DNA from: Zonotrichia leucophrys gambelii
Taxonomy: Eukaryota; Chordata; Aves; Passeriformes; Passerellidae
Assembly: GCF_028769735.1 (NCBI RefSeq)
Contig: NC_088171.1
Coordinates: 61,184,216 to 61,248,215, forward strand
Direction of reading: 5' to 3'
Length of the DNA: 64,000 nucleotides
Shown here: positions 39,130 to 51,650 of the stretch, piece after piece
How the letters are laid out: each line of letters starts with the position of its first letter
Numbering within the stretch: position 1 is the first letter of the stretch
Notes under the pieces: generated by a model
What the model was told of the DNA's origin: nothing
Seen by the model: only the letters and a program-made list of their open reading frames with translations
Database searches by the model: none
Position numbers and translations under genes: made by a program

Positions 39130-39380
39130 CTGTAGAAGGGGCCTTGCCCCAGTTCTAGTTAGTCTAAATGAGCCACAGCTGTGAAGTCCTTAGTTGGGCA
39201 GCAGCTGTGGCTCGTGAAGGTTACTAGGATAAAAGGGGGTGGGTTGAGAGCTCTGGTGGAGCCCTGAAGAAGCCACAAGGAACTACACTGCTGGGAAGAG
39301 TTGTATGTGAGAAAGCCACCCAGAACGTATGGACTTTGGAAATATAATAACAACAGTATGATTGCAACACAAGCTCTTAA
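39130..39380 (+). mobile_element. Possible decayed LTR
   Basis: A GC-richer block with a layout suggesting an LTR: a GCCACAGCTGTG/GCAGCTGTGGC-rich upstream part, a TATA-like GGATAAAAGGGGG (core 39229-39234), then GAGCTCTGGTGGAGCC, and about 110 bases later an A/T motif (AATATAATAA, 39341-39350) where a poly(A) signal would lie. It resembles avian LTR remnants as I remember them, but clean TG...CA ends and a target duplication could not be found. Confidence 0.3.
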
Positions 39381-41603
39381 TGGTGATGAGCATAAGTGGG
39401 TAGATTAGGTGTAGATGTATGTTTACCTTTAAGCTATAACAATTGGTTAGTCTGAGGAGGAAAAACCTGATGTGAGGGAAGGAAGGGAAGAAGACAATCG
39501 CATCTATAGGGGCTGTGGATCACCAGCATTGCTGGAAGACAAACCATTTCAATTTAAGGATGGAAAACTTAGCATATCTTCAAGGTTGTTGTCTTCAGTC
39601 ATGTTTCAAAATCCGTCACTACTTTTCCACAGGTATAGCTCAACAGTAAACAACATTAGCCTAGAAAATTCCCCTCCTGTCTGGATCACTGAATCCTGAG
39701 TGTACTCACCCAGAAATCCAGGAGCTGAACTGAAGGCTGGTGGGCAAATGTATGGAAGAGTCAGTCTTTTTCTGTAAAATCCAAAATATTGAAGTATTTG
39801 ATTTGACATGTCTTGCTTTAGGCTAAGTTAATTCATTGATGTAATTTTGAAAGGGAGGTGGGGTGACAAGTGCTGCTTTGCAGAGCTGATCAGGATAAAA
39901 ATCTCTTCCCTTGAGTGCTTCATGTCTAAATTTATAGAATCCTTTAAAACCTGGTTCATTCTGACTTGATTCTGATTTTTGCATGTCTCCTTTTTCTTTT
40001 ACATTTGCTTTCCTTTTGGGTATCCATAAAACAAAAACCCTTGCACAAACATAGCCTTGTTCTTGTTATCTTCAAAGTCTTCCCTAGGTTTGAGCCTGGA
40101 TGGCAACTGTTTGCATAATCTGTATAAATTATTGATATATTTATGTAACTTACTATAAGTATTTCTGTAACAACACAGGAGGATACATATCATTATAATA
40201 ATCTAAAGATTCATTAGCACCACAAAAGAATATAAAACCATATCAAAATGTGGGCCCTTTATTCCAAGACATCTCACCTTCTGTTGTGGTTTTGGGTGGG
40301 AGGACAGTGCAAGGGGAACTGAATGTGAAAGGGGGACTTTCCTTGCCCCATAGAATTAGTTACCTTTAATTACCAGGGTGGTGGTTTCCTTATATATGGA
40401 GATACAAAAATTGCATGCTTTAACTATCACTTTTCTGTGAAATATTCTCTTCTGTTTAATCTACTCAGAAGTAGTATTTGGAGTTCTTTCCCTGTGTAAG
40501 AATCGTACTAGGAATCTGAATTGCCTCTTTGGCAAAGGCCATAAAAACATTGTACTATTCAGTCTTACTTTTTCTCAGGGCCAATTTTTAAATTTGAGTC
40601 TAGAAAGCCTTTTCAGGGGGCTACTCTCTTAAGGGACCCCTACAGATTGCTTGTGACTCTCTGTCCTTATCAGACTTTCCTGAAGAAGCAACACACAGAA
40701 ACAAGACAGTTCAGGAAGTCCTACACAGCTGGTAGCCATCAATTAAGAAGACAAATCCAGAAAACAAGAGGTCAAAGTGAAGCAAGGAGAAAATTCTGGG
40801 ATCAAGACCATGTTCCTTGCTGCCTTCCCTCCAAGCCCATTGGCTGATTTATACAAACTATCTCCTTTCCAAAACCACATGACAAAACTGAGAAGACAGA
40901 GCTGCGAATCCTGCTGCCTAGGACACACAGCAGCTTTTGAATGAAGGGGGAAGAGGGTGACTTCTTGAAAGGTGAGAAGATTTACTTTTCACTGCTATGA
41001 GTAAAGTGTTTCATATGTTGTCAGTTTTCATCTCATTTTGCACCTGTCATAAATACTGTCTTTTCTGAGTATAAAAGAAAACATAGTGATCATGGAGAAA
41101 GGGATAGAAGCATAATGGAAACAGACCATCAGAAACAAATTTTAAAAACAATGCGAACATGAGAAAAAACCTAGGAAAAGGAAGAAAACGTGCATTACAT
41201 TCCCTGCCTTTTAAAAATATACAGCTTCCATTCTGAGATCAACTCCTAGAAAATTATTGATCCTATAACAGCAAGAGTGTTTTTGTTCAGAATGATTTCA
41301 GAAAATTTGTTGAATGAGCTAGGGGTGTGAAATTTATGTAAGCTATTTGGAACACCAGCTATCTTTATGCTTTTGTAAAATAGCTAGCCCAAGATGTTTG
41401 TAAATGTCTAGCCAGATAAATGGAGTTATTTGGTGTAATCTAAAATGCAAATAACAGTAGCAAAAATAATAATAAATATCTCTGTACTGAACAGGAATTT
41501 AACTCTGAATCACAAGTGTTTTATTTTCATTTTTTAAAAAGCTGTTGCATGTTTATCCAGCCAAACAAACGAAGTATGCTGGATTGCAAAGCTCAAAGTT
41601 TTA
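39381..41603. other. Unique noncoding sequence, no gene seen
   Basis: No gene or recognised repeat. Open frames are short and lie on both strands. Confidence 0.5.
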
Positions 41604-41722
41604 AAAGCCAGATTGGATGGGGCTCTGAGCAACATGATCTAGGGCAAGATGTCCCTACCTATGGAAGGGGAGTTGTAATTAGATGATCTTTTGGGTCCCT
41701 TCCAACTCAACCCCTCTGTGAG
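41604..41722 (+). mobile_element. CR1 LINE fragment, 3' end
   Basis: Plus-strand CR1 tail with the words GATTGGATGGGGCTCTGAGC, AACATGATCTAGGGCAAGAT, TAGATGATCTTTTGGGTCCC and TTCCAACTCAACCCCTCTGT in the right order. It ends near the octamer region with CTCTGTGAG. About 119 bp remain, all from the 3' untranslated part, and divergence is moderate. The same words occur in the longer copy at 53726-54287. Confidence 0.9.
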
Positions 41723-44700
41723 GCTTCTCTAGAGAAGTGCACAGCATCCTGGAAGACTGAGGTATAAAACCAAGAGGAGCCAAGGACCTGCCAGCAGTTT
41801 CCCAGCCTTCCTGTGCATTACCGAGCCTGTCTGCAACCTTGGACACCAAGCTTGGTGCTGGAGCTTGCCTCACCATGGACCACCACCAGGTGTCTACCAG
41901 CCTGGAAGAAAAGCTCTATCAACACTTTTTGTCCTAGGAATTATAGAATTCATGACCACATGAATACAGCCAAACAATATATAACACATCCTAGTGAAAT
42001 GCAGGAAACAGATGTGTGTCTGTATATGTATCATTGAAAACACTGATGATACATACGGTCTTAGGAAAAAAATGGACTATAGGAACAGTGACAGCAGCAG
42101 CTGTAGATGGGTAAAGAAATAGTGGTTAACTATAATTTTTCCAAAACTAGTAGATGCACTAAGAATTCACTCAAAACACCCAGTCAGAGTCTCTGTACTG
42201 TCTCTTTCTCATCCTGTCTCCTGGTCCTCATGTTAACATTGATTTCTGGTAATTTAATTCTTAAAGTGTCTCAGCTGAGCTCATTTGTAGTATAATCACA
42301 TATTCTATAGCAAATAATTGCCTTTGTTTACACGACACTCTGTTCTTGTGAAGTGACCTTGCAGGTGACTGACAAAGCTGAGTGTAAACCTCATGTGTGC
42401 CAGCTCCTATTCCCATGGACTTAAACCTTTCCTTCTTACATTTGTCTGACTCACCAATCTACCTGGATGGAAAAAATCCCACCCTAATGATGTACCTAAT
42501 GACGAAAGAAGGGGGACAGTTCTCTCTGCTTGCTTCCCTGGCCGCAATACCCACCTGCAGTGGTGTAAGTTGGCACAATGCACACAAGCTCCTATTTGCT
42601 CACATTACTGCACATTTGCTCCCAATGGGAAGCCAGGCAGACTGGTGGAATCACTTCATGACCACAGAGCTGACAAAAACTCTGGGTCTGGAAAGATGGC
42701 CTCACGTTTTCCAGACTCCTGTCCCAGGGAACAGGAGCGGGGACCAACATCCCAAGATTCAATTGCAGCTAAAGATCAGTGAGCTCTCCAGAAAATGCAA
42801 ATTTTCCCAGAAATATAGTTGCATGGATATGAATGAAAAGATCACTCCAGATGAAAGAAGAGATTATAGAGAGCAGAGCTTCAAAAATGTCATACACCCA
42901 TGCTAACAGGACTCATTTCTAAAAGGTTAAAATGACATTTTTTTTTTTCACATAGCGCTCACTGTGGCATTTTGATAAAGCTGCTGTGAGTTGCTTCTGT
43001 CTTGGCAGATGCTCAGCAGTTCTCTTTTTCCTCTCCTTGCTCTGTCAGCAACATCTGGCTGCAGTGTTTCCACCTCTACAGCTGTTTTTCAGCTGTGCAT
43101 ACAGACAGGTAGGGCAAGGGGCTGACACACAGCCACCAGGAAACAAGGCAAGGGAGGGAAATGCCAGCTGGAGAAGAGGTTATGAGGGACCTAGGAATCA
43201 TTTCCAACCCTGAGGAAGGGATAAGGCTCAGGTTTGCCAGAGCTCTGTCAGGTGCTGGTGGCAGGACAAAGAGGTCAGTGTTGTGCACATCTGCCTCTGA
43301 GATTTAGACCAGAGGATGTGGCGGGCCAGCAGGGTAATGATAACATCAAGGGCAGTGCCTGTGCCTCTGCACAGTGTTTTCTCTCTTTCTGTGAAACAAC
43401 TGCTCGTAATCCCTTCATAAAAACCCCAGCTGCCAACTGGGAGCAGCTTTAAAGTGAAACACCTGCTCGCTATTAGATGCAGGGGCGCCGACTCCTCCAT
43501 GGTCCAGGTCGAGCTGGATGGGCAGATGGATGAACGTGGCTCTGTGACACTCCCCTGCTTCCAGCTCTGGATGGCCTTTCCCTGTCCTTCCTCAAACTTG
43601 TCATTCTTTCTCCTGTCTCTCTACCCCTCGAAATGGTAGTGGAGCTGGGGCCCAGCGAAATGGCAGTGCTGACAAATGCTTTTACATGTGCTTAGCCTGG
43701 GTGATTGTGTTTCTCCAAAGCACACCAAGGGCTTCACGGATCTTAACTTGCACACAGCTGTCCCTGCTCCAGAAAGAGGCGAGCAGAAGTTAGCTGCTGC
43801 TGCTGCTTACTTGGATGCAAGGGTTGGTAAAATTTCTCTTTGACCAGCCCAGCTTTTTGAGTGATTTTTAGCAAGCCAAACCAAGCCAATTTCTTTCTGA
43901 GCAGAATTTCTTTCCACTTTGTTAAGACTCACAGTCTTCCCCTGCTGCTGTTGGCTGGCATTAATCTTAAAGCGTACTGTATTAGGAGCTATGCCAGCGC
44001 CCATGTGTTTCCTCTTTAGAACAGCTCATGATATAAAAATATTAGTTCAGACATGAAAATAGACCAGACAAGCATATAGGTAAGTCTTCTATTGATCAGG
44101 GGAAATATGGATATCAGGATAAAAGGGGGAGAAAGCTACTTTAAATGCTCCTGAGTCCAGCAAGGTGTCTTTCAGAGGATCAGGAGCTCAAGTGCAGTTC
44201 CTCAATTTCCAGCCCTGTGTGCCTCTGACTCACCACCTCCAGGAGTCACTTCAGTCCTGGTTCCCCTGTTCCTCTGGGATCAAGAGTTATGTCAAGGAAT
44301 ATGAGGAGGAACCAGCTTTTTTGCCCCTCATCCCTAGCAGTTCCCCCTATGTCACTAAAGAACATCACACATCCTGCTTAAACTCTTAACCCTCTCCAAA
44401 ACTCCCACCAGACAGGATGACTTTGCATTACCTCTTATTCAGTCTAGGGGGTAAATATCACTCTTTGGCCTTATGCCTGTTTTTTATGCTTAGTTTTCCT
44501 CAGGTGTGGTGTGATTGCTGGGGTAGCTGTGGGATGCTGACATGGAAACAATGAAAATTTTGAAATCTGTTTGACAAGCATATTCCAAAGACAAATCTAT
44601 GTTTTCTTTTATGTCTATACATTAAATTAATCTCTCCAGCAAGCCAGGTTGGCTCAAGAATGTGATTTTTGAGGAGTGCCAATTAAAATTCCTTATGTAC

Positions 44701-45292
44701 TTTCCACCCTTAGAGCTGAGGCCAACACATCTCAAAAATAAAAGTAAACCACAAACACATGTGAGTGTTGTGAGCATCTGATCACCTGACTTGACTCAAT
44801 TGATATTTATTTATCTGAACCCTTTTTTTCAAAAGTTTTGACACAAGCATCCCCTGTGATCTCCTTATAGGGATGCCTACCAGACATCAGGCAGATGTAG
44901 TGGGGAAATCAGTTTTTGCTCCAACATTTTCCATACAGGTTCTCCTTTTCCTATGAAACCTTCCTAAAAGTCTCCAAGAGCTATTTGGAAGAGTCATTAG
45001 TGGAGGTGAAGAGAAAAGAAACAGACTTTCATTGCTTTTAATGGAATGGTTAGATAAACAAGTATGAACCTTTTCTCCAGCCCTTGTGTCCTATTTACTC
45101 CTTTTATTGGCTTTTTGCAGTCTTGGGCTGTCTATATGCACTGTAACCCCTTGAACAGGGCCCCAGAGGTCCATGAGTTTAGTCAAGAACTTAAATCAGA
45201 CTTAATCTTTAAAATATTTTTTTTCCTAATAGCAGAATATTTCCACATGATTTGAGGTTTAAAATGTGATTTTTTTAATTGTTTGAATTTTG
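41723..45292. other. Unique noncoding sequence with GC-richer patches
   Basis: Apart from the ORF candidate at 42415-42906, this stretch holds no recognisable gene or transposon. The patch at 43080-43560 is GC-richer with overlapping frames on both strands. A 9-base T run lies near 42940. Confidence 0.5.
42415..42906 (+). other. Unexplained 163-codon open reading frame
   Basis: From an ATG with G at +4 (CCCATGG) the frame stays open for 163 codons to TAA. It is the longest open frame in the window outside simple repeats and GC-rich patches. The translation is of ordinary composition with no signal peptide, zinc finger, repeat or family motif that I recognise, no clear splice sites and no nearby AATAAA. 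At this AT content such a length is uncommon but not rare by chance across six frames of 64 kb. It could be a decayed retrocopy, part of an lncRNA or nothing. Confidence 0.15.
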
Positions 45293-45308
45293 TTTTTTTT
45301 TTTTTTTT
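45293..45308. repeat. Poly(T) run, 16 bases
   Basis: Sixteen T directly before the palindromic repeat relic at 45312-45385. Confidence 0.75.
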
Positions 45309-45311
45309 AAT

Positions 45312-45385
45312 GTGATCTGGCTGTTGAATCTCAATGAGATTCAGCCACCTAACCCTCTTAGGATTCTTTGGAAATCCCACCCTCA
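45312..45385 (-). mobile_element. Possible relic of an amniote palindromic DNA-transposon repeat
   Basis: The segment contains a perfect hairpin (45325-45343, TGAATCTC-AAT-GAGATTCA) followed by CAGCCACCTAACCCTCTTAG and GGAAATCCCA. On the minus strand it reads like the old sauropsid repeat words GGATTTTCAAAGGAGCCTAAG and GTTAGGTGCC...CCATTGA, as I remember them from turtle and bird genomes. The family name and boundaries are uncertain. Confidence 0.35.
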
Positions 45386-46070
45386 GCCAGATAAACCATG
45401 GCATTTTAGCTGAGGAATGAAGTTAGCATTCACATGGATGTCTGATCCTATGTTTTGTTATTACAAGACAGACTTAGAGGGGGACTGGACAGCAGAATAA
45501 TTAACTATGGAACTTTCTCATTCTGTTAAACAACGACTGATGCCAACAACAGAGGCAAGAAAGCAAGGTCAGAGCAGAAATGAGGCTCTAAAAGACAGCT
45601 GCTGGAATATGAGCCATTTGCTTCCTGCATTTCAAATGAAAGACCTAAATGCCCTACTTGATCTCTGTGAGAAATGGAAGTAGAATCAAAATGGGGAGAA
45701 GTAGGGCCATGCTGAACAAGAGGAACAACTCTTCTCTCTTCTTTCCCTTTTTTCTTTTTTTTTAAAGTTTTGTACATTTCAGAAGACACTCCTACTCTGA
45801 GAAATATGGTTTAGCTTTTGTAGACTGGCTTGTTCAGCACACTTTGAAGAGCTACAAGTTGAAAAAGTGAGATGGAAAAAAATGCAGCTATGTCTAAAAA
45901 AATTCTAAATATGTACTAAATTCACAGTCTCCATTATATTCTTCAGTTTTATTTAGAGGATTGCTAACATGAGTTTAAGAAACCTTGTTTGTACATAAGA
46001 ATGAGTATAAATATGCCAATAAAATAACCTTTAATCCAGAAATCCTACTGAAAACTATATACGTGAGAAT
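45386..46070. other. Unique noncoding sequence, no gene seen
   Basis: Includes a T-rich patch near 45740-45765 that gives a Lys-rich minus-strand false frame. No feature recognised. Confidence 0.5.
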
Positions 46071-46160
46071 GTATATATATATATATACATATACAAAGAT
46101 ATAGATATAGATAGATATATGTGAGAGTGTATATGTCTATGTATATACACACATGCACAT
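46071..46160. repeat. TA/GATA/CA compound microsatellite
   Basis: A run of TA repeats (from about 46071 to 46086) passes into ATAGAT words, then GTATATGTCTATGTATATAC and CACACATGCACA. The TA part is self-complementary and could extrude as a cruciform; length variation between individuals is likely. Confidence 0.85.
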
Positions 46161-48013
46161 AGAGGTGTGGAAGAGGGGATGATATTCAGACACAGCAATG
46201 GAGCAGTATCAGGACTTTTTTCCCCCTGTCAATACACTCCTGTTTGGGAGGGAAGCAGCTGTTTAGCAGTGTGATGTTGCTAATATGAGCACCTTACACA
46301 TTGCAGGCCCTTAGCACGTACCCAAATAGTGCAGGAAAGTGGACTTAGAGAAATAGATACAATTATGTCTGAAACTGTCCCCCAAAATATGAATAAAGGC
46401 AAATGGCACCTTATTTTTCGCTTTTTCATCATGAACTCCATGCTTAAGTGTTGGCTCTGTAGGGATCCATGAGCACCATCTTCTCCTGAAACATTAACAG
46501 CTTTTCCTTCAGCATCTGGACTGCTACCAACTTAACACAATTCTTTTTAATTAGTAAGGTGTAGTAAGATGGCTTGTTGGTTTGGCTTGGTTTGTTGGGT
46601 TTTGTTTGTTTATTTCATTTGGATTTTTTTGTTTTGCTTTGTTCTTTAATATGGCCTAGCAGAATAAAACAAGTTAAAGAGCTTTGGCTTAGTTGAGACC
46701 CAAGATTATCAGGCTTTAGCTGCACGCAAGCAAATTTAGCAGTGAATAGCAACTTAGTCCAGTGTGTGTCAAGGCCAGGGAAATCACATTTTGGGGAAGA
46801 GGCAGTGCCTATTCCACAGCCTTTGAAGATTGCAGCTAAAATTAGATGGTGGCTGCTAGCCAGAGAAAGAAAACATTTTCCCCTCTTTTGCAATGCATCC
46901 AAAAGCTGTGCTTTCAGGGGTTTCTATAAACCTGTCACACATTGAAGAAAAGACATAGATCCTCCCATTCACCTGTGAACTAGAAGCTGACAACTCAAAA
47001 AAAGAGATGAATTTGTTCTGGCTTGGAAGAACATTAAGCAAATATGTATCATATCATTGTACCCATTAATGTCAGTTTAATAGAAATATGTGGTCAGGTT
47101 TCTAGCTATATTTAGTGATAACTAGTCTGAATCTCAGGCTTCAAAATTGGTCTGAGTTCCAAGACGAATAACTACTAGTCACTCAATGAAAATCAAACCC
47201 CTTTTGACTTCAATATCCTTTGCATTGAACCTTTAATCTCTTCTGAAAATCTTAAATTTTAAAAAATTACACCTACAGAAATAAAGCCAAAAAAGTTAGT
47301 CCTTGGTGGCCCAGGTGCGAAAGGCAAAAGGGCGATCATAGTTCAGACTTGTTACCTTTGAGGTGCCAGAGCTCTGAGTCACCTTGGTAGTGGCTGAAAT
47401 ACCATATTATCCCAGTTCCTCTGATGAGAAACCTGCATGTCAGATGAGGAAAACTGTGATTCTCATGGGAAAAAATTTTGGTAAACATGTTTCATGTCAA
47501 GCATGGTATGCCCACACAGACAAATCCAGTTTGAAGCCCACTGTTAGTTTTTCATCCTTATTTAGTAAGAAAACATATATGTCAATATAATCATTTCCAT
47601 TTTCTTGTGGCTGAAGCCTCACTTTTGGGCTCTCAAAATGATACCACTGAAGAGCAAAGCTTAACCTCAGTGTTTGGTGAAAAAACACAGGAAAGACAGC
47701 ACCTCTGCTGAGGAAGGGAGTAGAAGCATTGAGCAATATTTCAAAACAAGTGGACAAACAAAAATATACCAAGCAGCCACTACAAAGTCACTGCAGTCAA
47801 AGTCCCTTCTAATTTCTTCTGGGTATCTAAGGTGAATCAAAGCCAAGCCAGACTCTGATGCAACTAGAGGGAAACAGTCCACATGTTTAGGCCATTTTCT
47901 CATGTCATTTCCTGAGGGAAAACTGCAAAGCACTACAGTTCTTGCTCTAAGTTCCTTTGTGTTTGTATATTGTTCCACAAAAAATTAACACTGACAGCAA
48001 AGATCCAGGTGCT
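46161..48013. other. Unique noncoding sequence, no gene seen
   Basis: Single-copy-looking DNA apart from the G/T-rich tract at 46571-46648. Open frames at 47667-47978 and 47497-47772 (minus) overlap and show no domain. Confidence 0.5.
46571..46648 (+). repeat. G/T-rich low-complexity tract (TTTGG/GTTT)
   Basis: Made of TTGG, TTTG and GTTTGTTTATTT words, one of four such tracts in this window counting both orientations. Confidence 0.8.
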
Positions 48014-48173
48014 GTTTTTTTCTTTATTTTGTATTTCTTTATTTTTTGTTTGTTTATTTGGGCTTTGGGTTTTTTTTGTTGTTGTTGTTGTTGCTGTTTG
48101 TTTGGGGTTTCTTTTGTTTGTTTGGGGTTTTTTTGTTGTTTTTTCCTGTTTTTGTTTGGTTTAGAGTTTTTTG
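48014..48173 (+). repeat. 160-bp G/T-rich tract with GTT and GTTTGGGG words
   Basis: T-rich DNA with GTT triplets (about 48077-48092) and two copies of a TTTGTTTGTTTGGGG-like word. This tract accounts for the longest open frame in the window (47957-48637, 226 codons), whose Phe/Cys/Leu/Val run is repeat translation. The opposite strand gives a Lys/Gln/Asn run. Confidence 0.9.
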
Positions 48174-51100
48174 CTATTCTTATATTGAGGAACAATAAGT
48201 CTTCATTTGGGGTGGAAAAAGAGGAATTTCTCCAAGGGCAGGCATCAACTGTGAAGCAGAATATTTTTTCTTCTCTGAATTCAATCTCTTTCTCAAAGGA
48301 TCTGAGGTTTGCAGTGAGTATCCATGTTGGAAGCAACATGGTTGTCAAGCATTTATCAGTAATATATAGTAGGAGAGATTCTCCTAGCATGCTTTTAGAA
48401 GCTGTCAACAAAAAATACTCACTAAAACTTAGTCCTATCCAACAGCTGAGTAACTGTTTTAGAGAACTCCTGAGGAATATACAAGAAATACCCATATGTA
48501 CAATGAGAGGTGCCAGAGAAATCAAATCCCTTCATCAAAACTGTATTTATCCTACAGCCTTCTTTTTTTTCTTTTTTCTTTTTTCCCTAATAGAAAGGTC
48601 ATTTCAGTTATTGTTGGTAGGCACAGCTCCATATTGATGGGTCCCCTATACTTCAGCACACCAGCATTAACATTGCTCAGATAATCTTGCTGGCAAGCAA
48701 AGAAACAACTATCATGTTACTTGGAAGAACTGAAGCTATATTGTGCAGCAGTCATTAGTCTCCTTGAATCTGCTCATAATGGTGAATGCATCATTCTGCC
48801 TGCCTGCAACTCGTGTAACAAACAGCACAGCCAAGTCTTTTCCAGTTCTGTTATTCTGTTTTAAAAAACACTGACATTTTCTTAAACAGACATAATTTAC
48901 AATTTTAAGTAACACAACAGTGCCTTGGTGTGCAAGGGCCAGCAAGCAAACAAGACTCCTTTCACAAAGATAAAAAAAAATAAAAGACACAGTCTCGTGC
49001 TCTCTGAGGTCACCATGGCTTAAAACTGGGGTGAGGGGGGAGGAACCAGGACCTTTCTGTGACACATCTTTGGGTCTGGAGTATGTATTGTGCTCCCACA
49101 GCAGAAAGGCCAAGTGCAAGTAGAGTTAAAAGCAGTGTGCAAAGCCCTCTGGGGGCATCAGCGGCCGGTGTCTACACCATCCTGCCCTGTGCTACACCTA
49201 CTGCACTGCAGGCAGCAGCTTTGGGGACTGAGCATCCATGCTGTTTTGAACTCTGATTTCTATTCCCAGCTTGCCTAGCTTCTCCTGACTGCCAACACCA
49301 CACGGCAAACACCAGGAGCGCTCACAGCACCAACCAAAGTGTCCTCCACACACCAGCTGGTTGAACCACCTTGTCAGGAGCCTCCTGGAGCCTCCTCCAT
49401 TGCCACATGTAACCCCACCATGCAATGCCCCTACTACTCACATTTCCAAGTAGAAATATATTTTAAAAAATATAATTTTTAGGATGGGTTTAGTTGAGAA
49501 GGGTACCCTTCACACCCACCATCTGTGGGCCACCCATCTACATCAGAAAGCACAAGGTGGTGCTCATGAACTGGCAAGTGAAGTCCTGGCATATGGTGGA
49601 GTATTAGTAAATAACATGAATTCCCTGCTGGTGGGCACTAAACAGAAAACACTGTTCTGTTTGTGGCCCTGGCACAGCTGGGCTTCTCTGCTGCTGCAGT
49701 GCTGCCTGGACAATTCCACTTGTCTGGGTCTAGCAGCTGAAGACAGATCACAAGCACATGACATTGCAGACCTCCAGGACGAAAATAATGGCATACTTGT
49801 CATTGCTGAACTTCTCTGGCATCAGTCAGCATGGCAGCTAAGGAGGAGATGCACTTCCCTCTCCTGCCTTTTGTAAAAGCTGCTGCAAAGTGCCACAAAA
49901 GTGGCCTTTTCTCTCAGGAATTTGATTTTTGCTCTCTATTTTTCCACGTTTGGAGGACAGCATGCTTCCCCCTGTGGGAGCCTGTAACATACACCATAAG
50001 GTAAATCTGTTTTCTGTCACGGGATGTTAACTGAGGGCATTAGTCTCGAATCACAGCCCCTGAATTAGCATGGCCTATGGGAATCCCCTTATCCCTGACT
50101 GTCAGTGGGTTCATTTTTCCCCCAGCAGAGCACCTGGCAGCCCAGTGTTCCCTCTGTGCCCTCCCCTGTGTGCAGGCTGCACAGGGTAAGGGCATCAGGG
50201 TGGCACTGTAGGGTACAAGTGATGAGAGGCAGCTGTGGCTTTACATGATCTACTAAACACTTTTATTTACTCACAACTAAATAAATCATCCCATATGTAA
50301 CTGTCTCAGGCAAAATAAATGAATAAAATTCTTTCTTTACCTGAATATTATTAACTCTCGGTAAGTGACATGAGGTCCGGAATCCAAAATCCTTCACTAA
50401 AATCTGTCCATCTAATTTACTAGATCCTGCAACTGCACCAGGAAGAAACAACATCTTGACTGTGGCAGCCCATGAAAAGACAGCTACTTGAAATTAGAGA
50501 TGGATTGAAAGCAGCAGGTGATACACAAACTGCAGCACTGGTGTTGTCTAATAAGTGAGCAGAACCATACTGCAATGGCAAATTTTCATCTTGCAAAGCA
50601 GCTAAAATGAGAAACACAACAGTAACACAGCCTGGAGGGTGAGGGCTGCATCATAACAAATTTTTTTTCGAGTGTTGGGATTTTTGTTTGTATCAGTGAT
50701 GTTTAATCAACATTGGCTCATGGAAATACCCAAAGAAAAAGCCTTAATGGAAGAAAGAAATCCATGTCTTTACATTATAGGTTCCAAATGAGATCATAAA
50801 GCAGTGTGAAAAAGACTGCTGTCAGGAAATGGTTTATGACTGAGCAGGAGTAAGAAGCCTGGTGACACACACATCATGGCCCATACCTGGATATTTCTGG
50901 AAAATTTCTCAAATATGAGTAGTTCAAACAGCTCAGACAAGGATTAGGTAAGAATGCAAATATGGGGGCTTTACAGGAAGATAATTCAAGCTATGAATCT
51001 TTCCCAAAACATCTTTGTCTGGGGTACACTCCCTGTGTACATTCAGCCTTTCTTCAGTCACATTAATATTTTGCTGAAGAAGCAAGTTTAATAATATTTT

Positions 51101-51463
51101 CTTCTCTCACTCATCCTTATCTTCTGAAACTTCAATGTACATCAGTAAAATAACATGGTCCACAGGGGAAATTGTCCTACTTTTCTATTGTCTACAGGCT
51201 ACAGAAAATCTGAATTCAAATCTGAAATTAAAAATTTGGCACAATATGAGTTGAAGTCAGTATTAACGAGAAACTTCAGCATAAAGTATATTCATTTGAT
51301 CAAAGCAATATTCTATATCCCATGGAAGCTTTTGAAGAATATTTAGAAGTAAAACAAGTGGGAAAAATATCTCTGTGCCAAATTTTGAGCTGTTTTTTAA
51401 ACACACATCAAGGCAAAGCCATAAAGCAGCCAATTGCCTGTATCTTCTGCCAAGAGCAGCATT
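48174..51463. other. Unique noncoding sequence, no gene seen
   Basis: GC-richer patches at 49000-49420 and 49480-50220 hold moderately long frames on both strands (127 codons minus at 48736-49119, 130 plus at 49484-49876) with no recognisable domain. A T/C-rich run lies near 48563-48590. Confidence 0.5.
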
Positions 51464-51517
51464 CCCTCTCTCTCTCTCTCTGTCTCCCCCTCTCACTTTT
51501 CCCCTCCTCCTCCCTCC
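51464..51517 (+). repeat. CT-rich microsatellite and pyrimidine tract
   Basis: About eight CT units, then TGTCTCCCCCTCTCACTTTT and CCCCTCCTCCTCC. The strand is almost purely pyrimidine, a composition that allows triplex (H-DNA) formation. Confidence 0.85.
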
Positions 51518-51605
51518 AAATGAACAAGATCAAGATCAAAAAAACTGCATCAAGTCCTTGAAGCACGTTTCAAGTCTGCAAGAATATCACATTCATGTGA
51601 GTCAC

Positions 51606-51607
51606 CA

Positions 51608-51646
<39 letters not shown>
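51606..51646 (+). repeat. (CA)n microsatellite, about 19 units
   Basis: A nearly uninterrupted CA run, the purest dinucleotide repeat in the window and probably polymorphic. Confidence 0.95.

Positions 51647-51650
<4 letters not shown>

Noticed and set aside
47957..48637. Longest open frame, 226 codons plus, with a 192-codon frame on the opposite strand
   Set aside because: Both run through the G/T-rich tract at 48014-48173; the Phe/Cys/Val/Leu and Lys/Gln/Asn runs are repeat translation, not protein.
51606..51646. Regular repeats that might suggest a CRISPR array
   Set aside because: It is a plain (CA)n microsatellite with no spacers, and the DNA is vertebrate.
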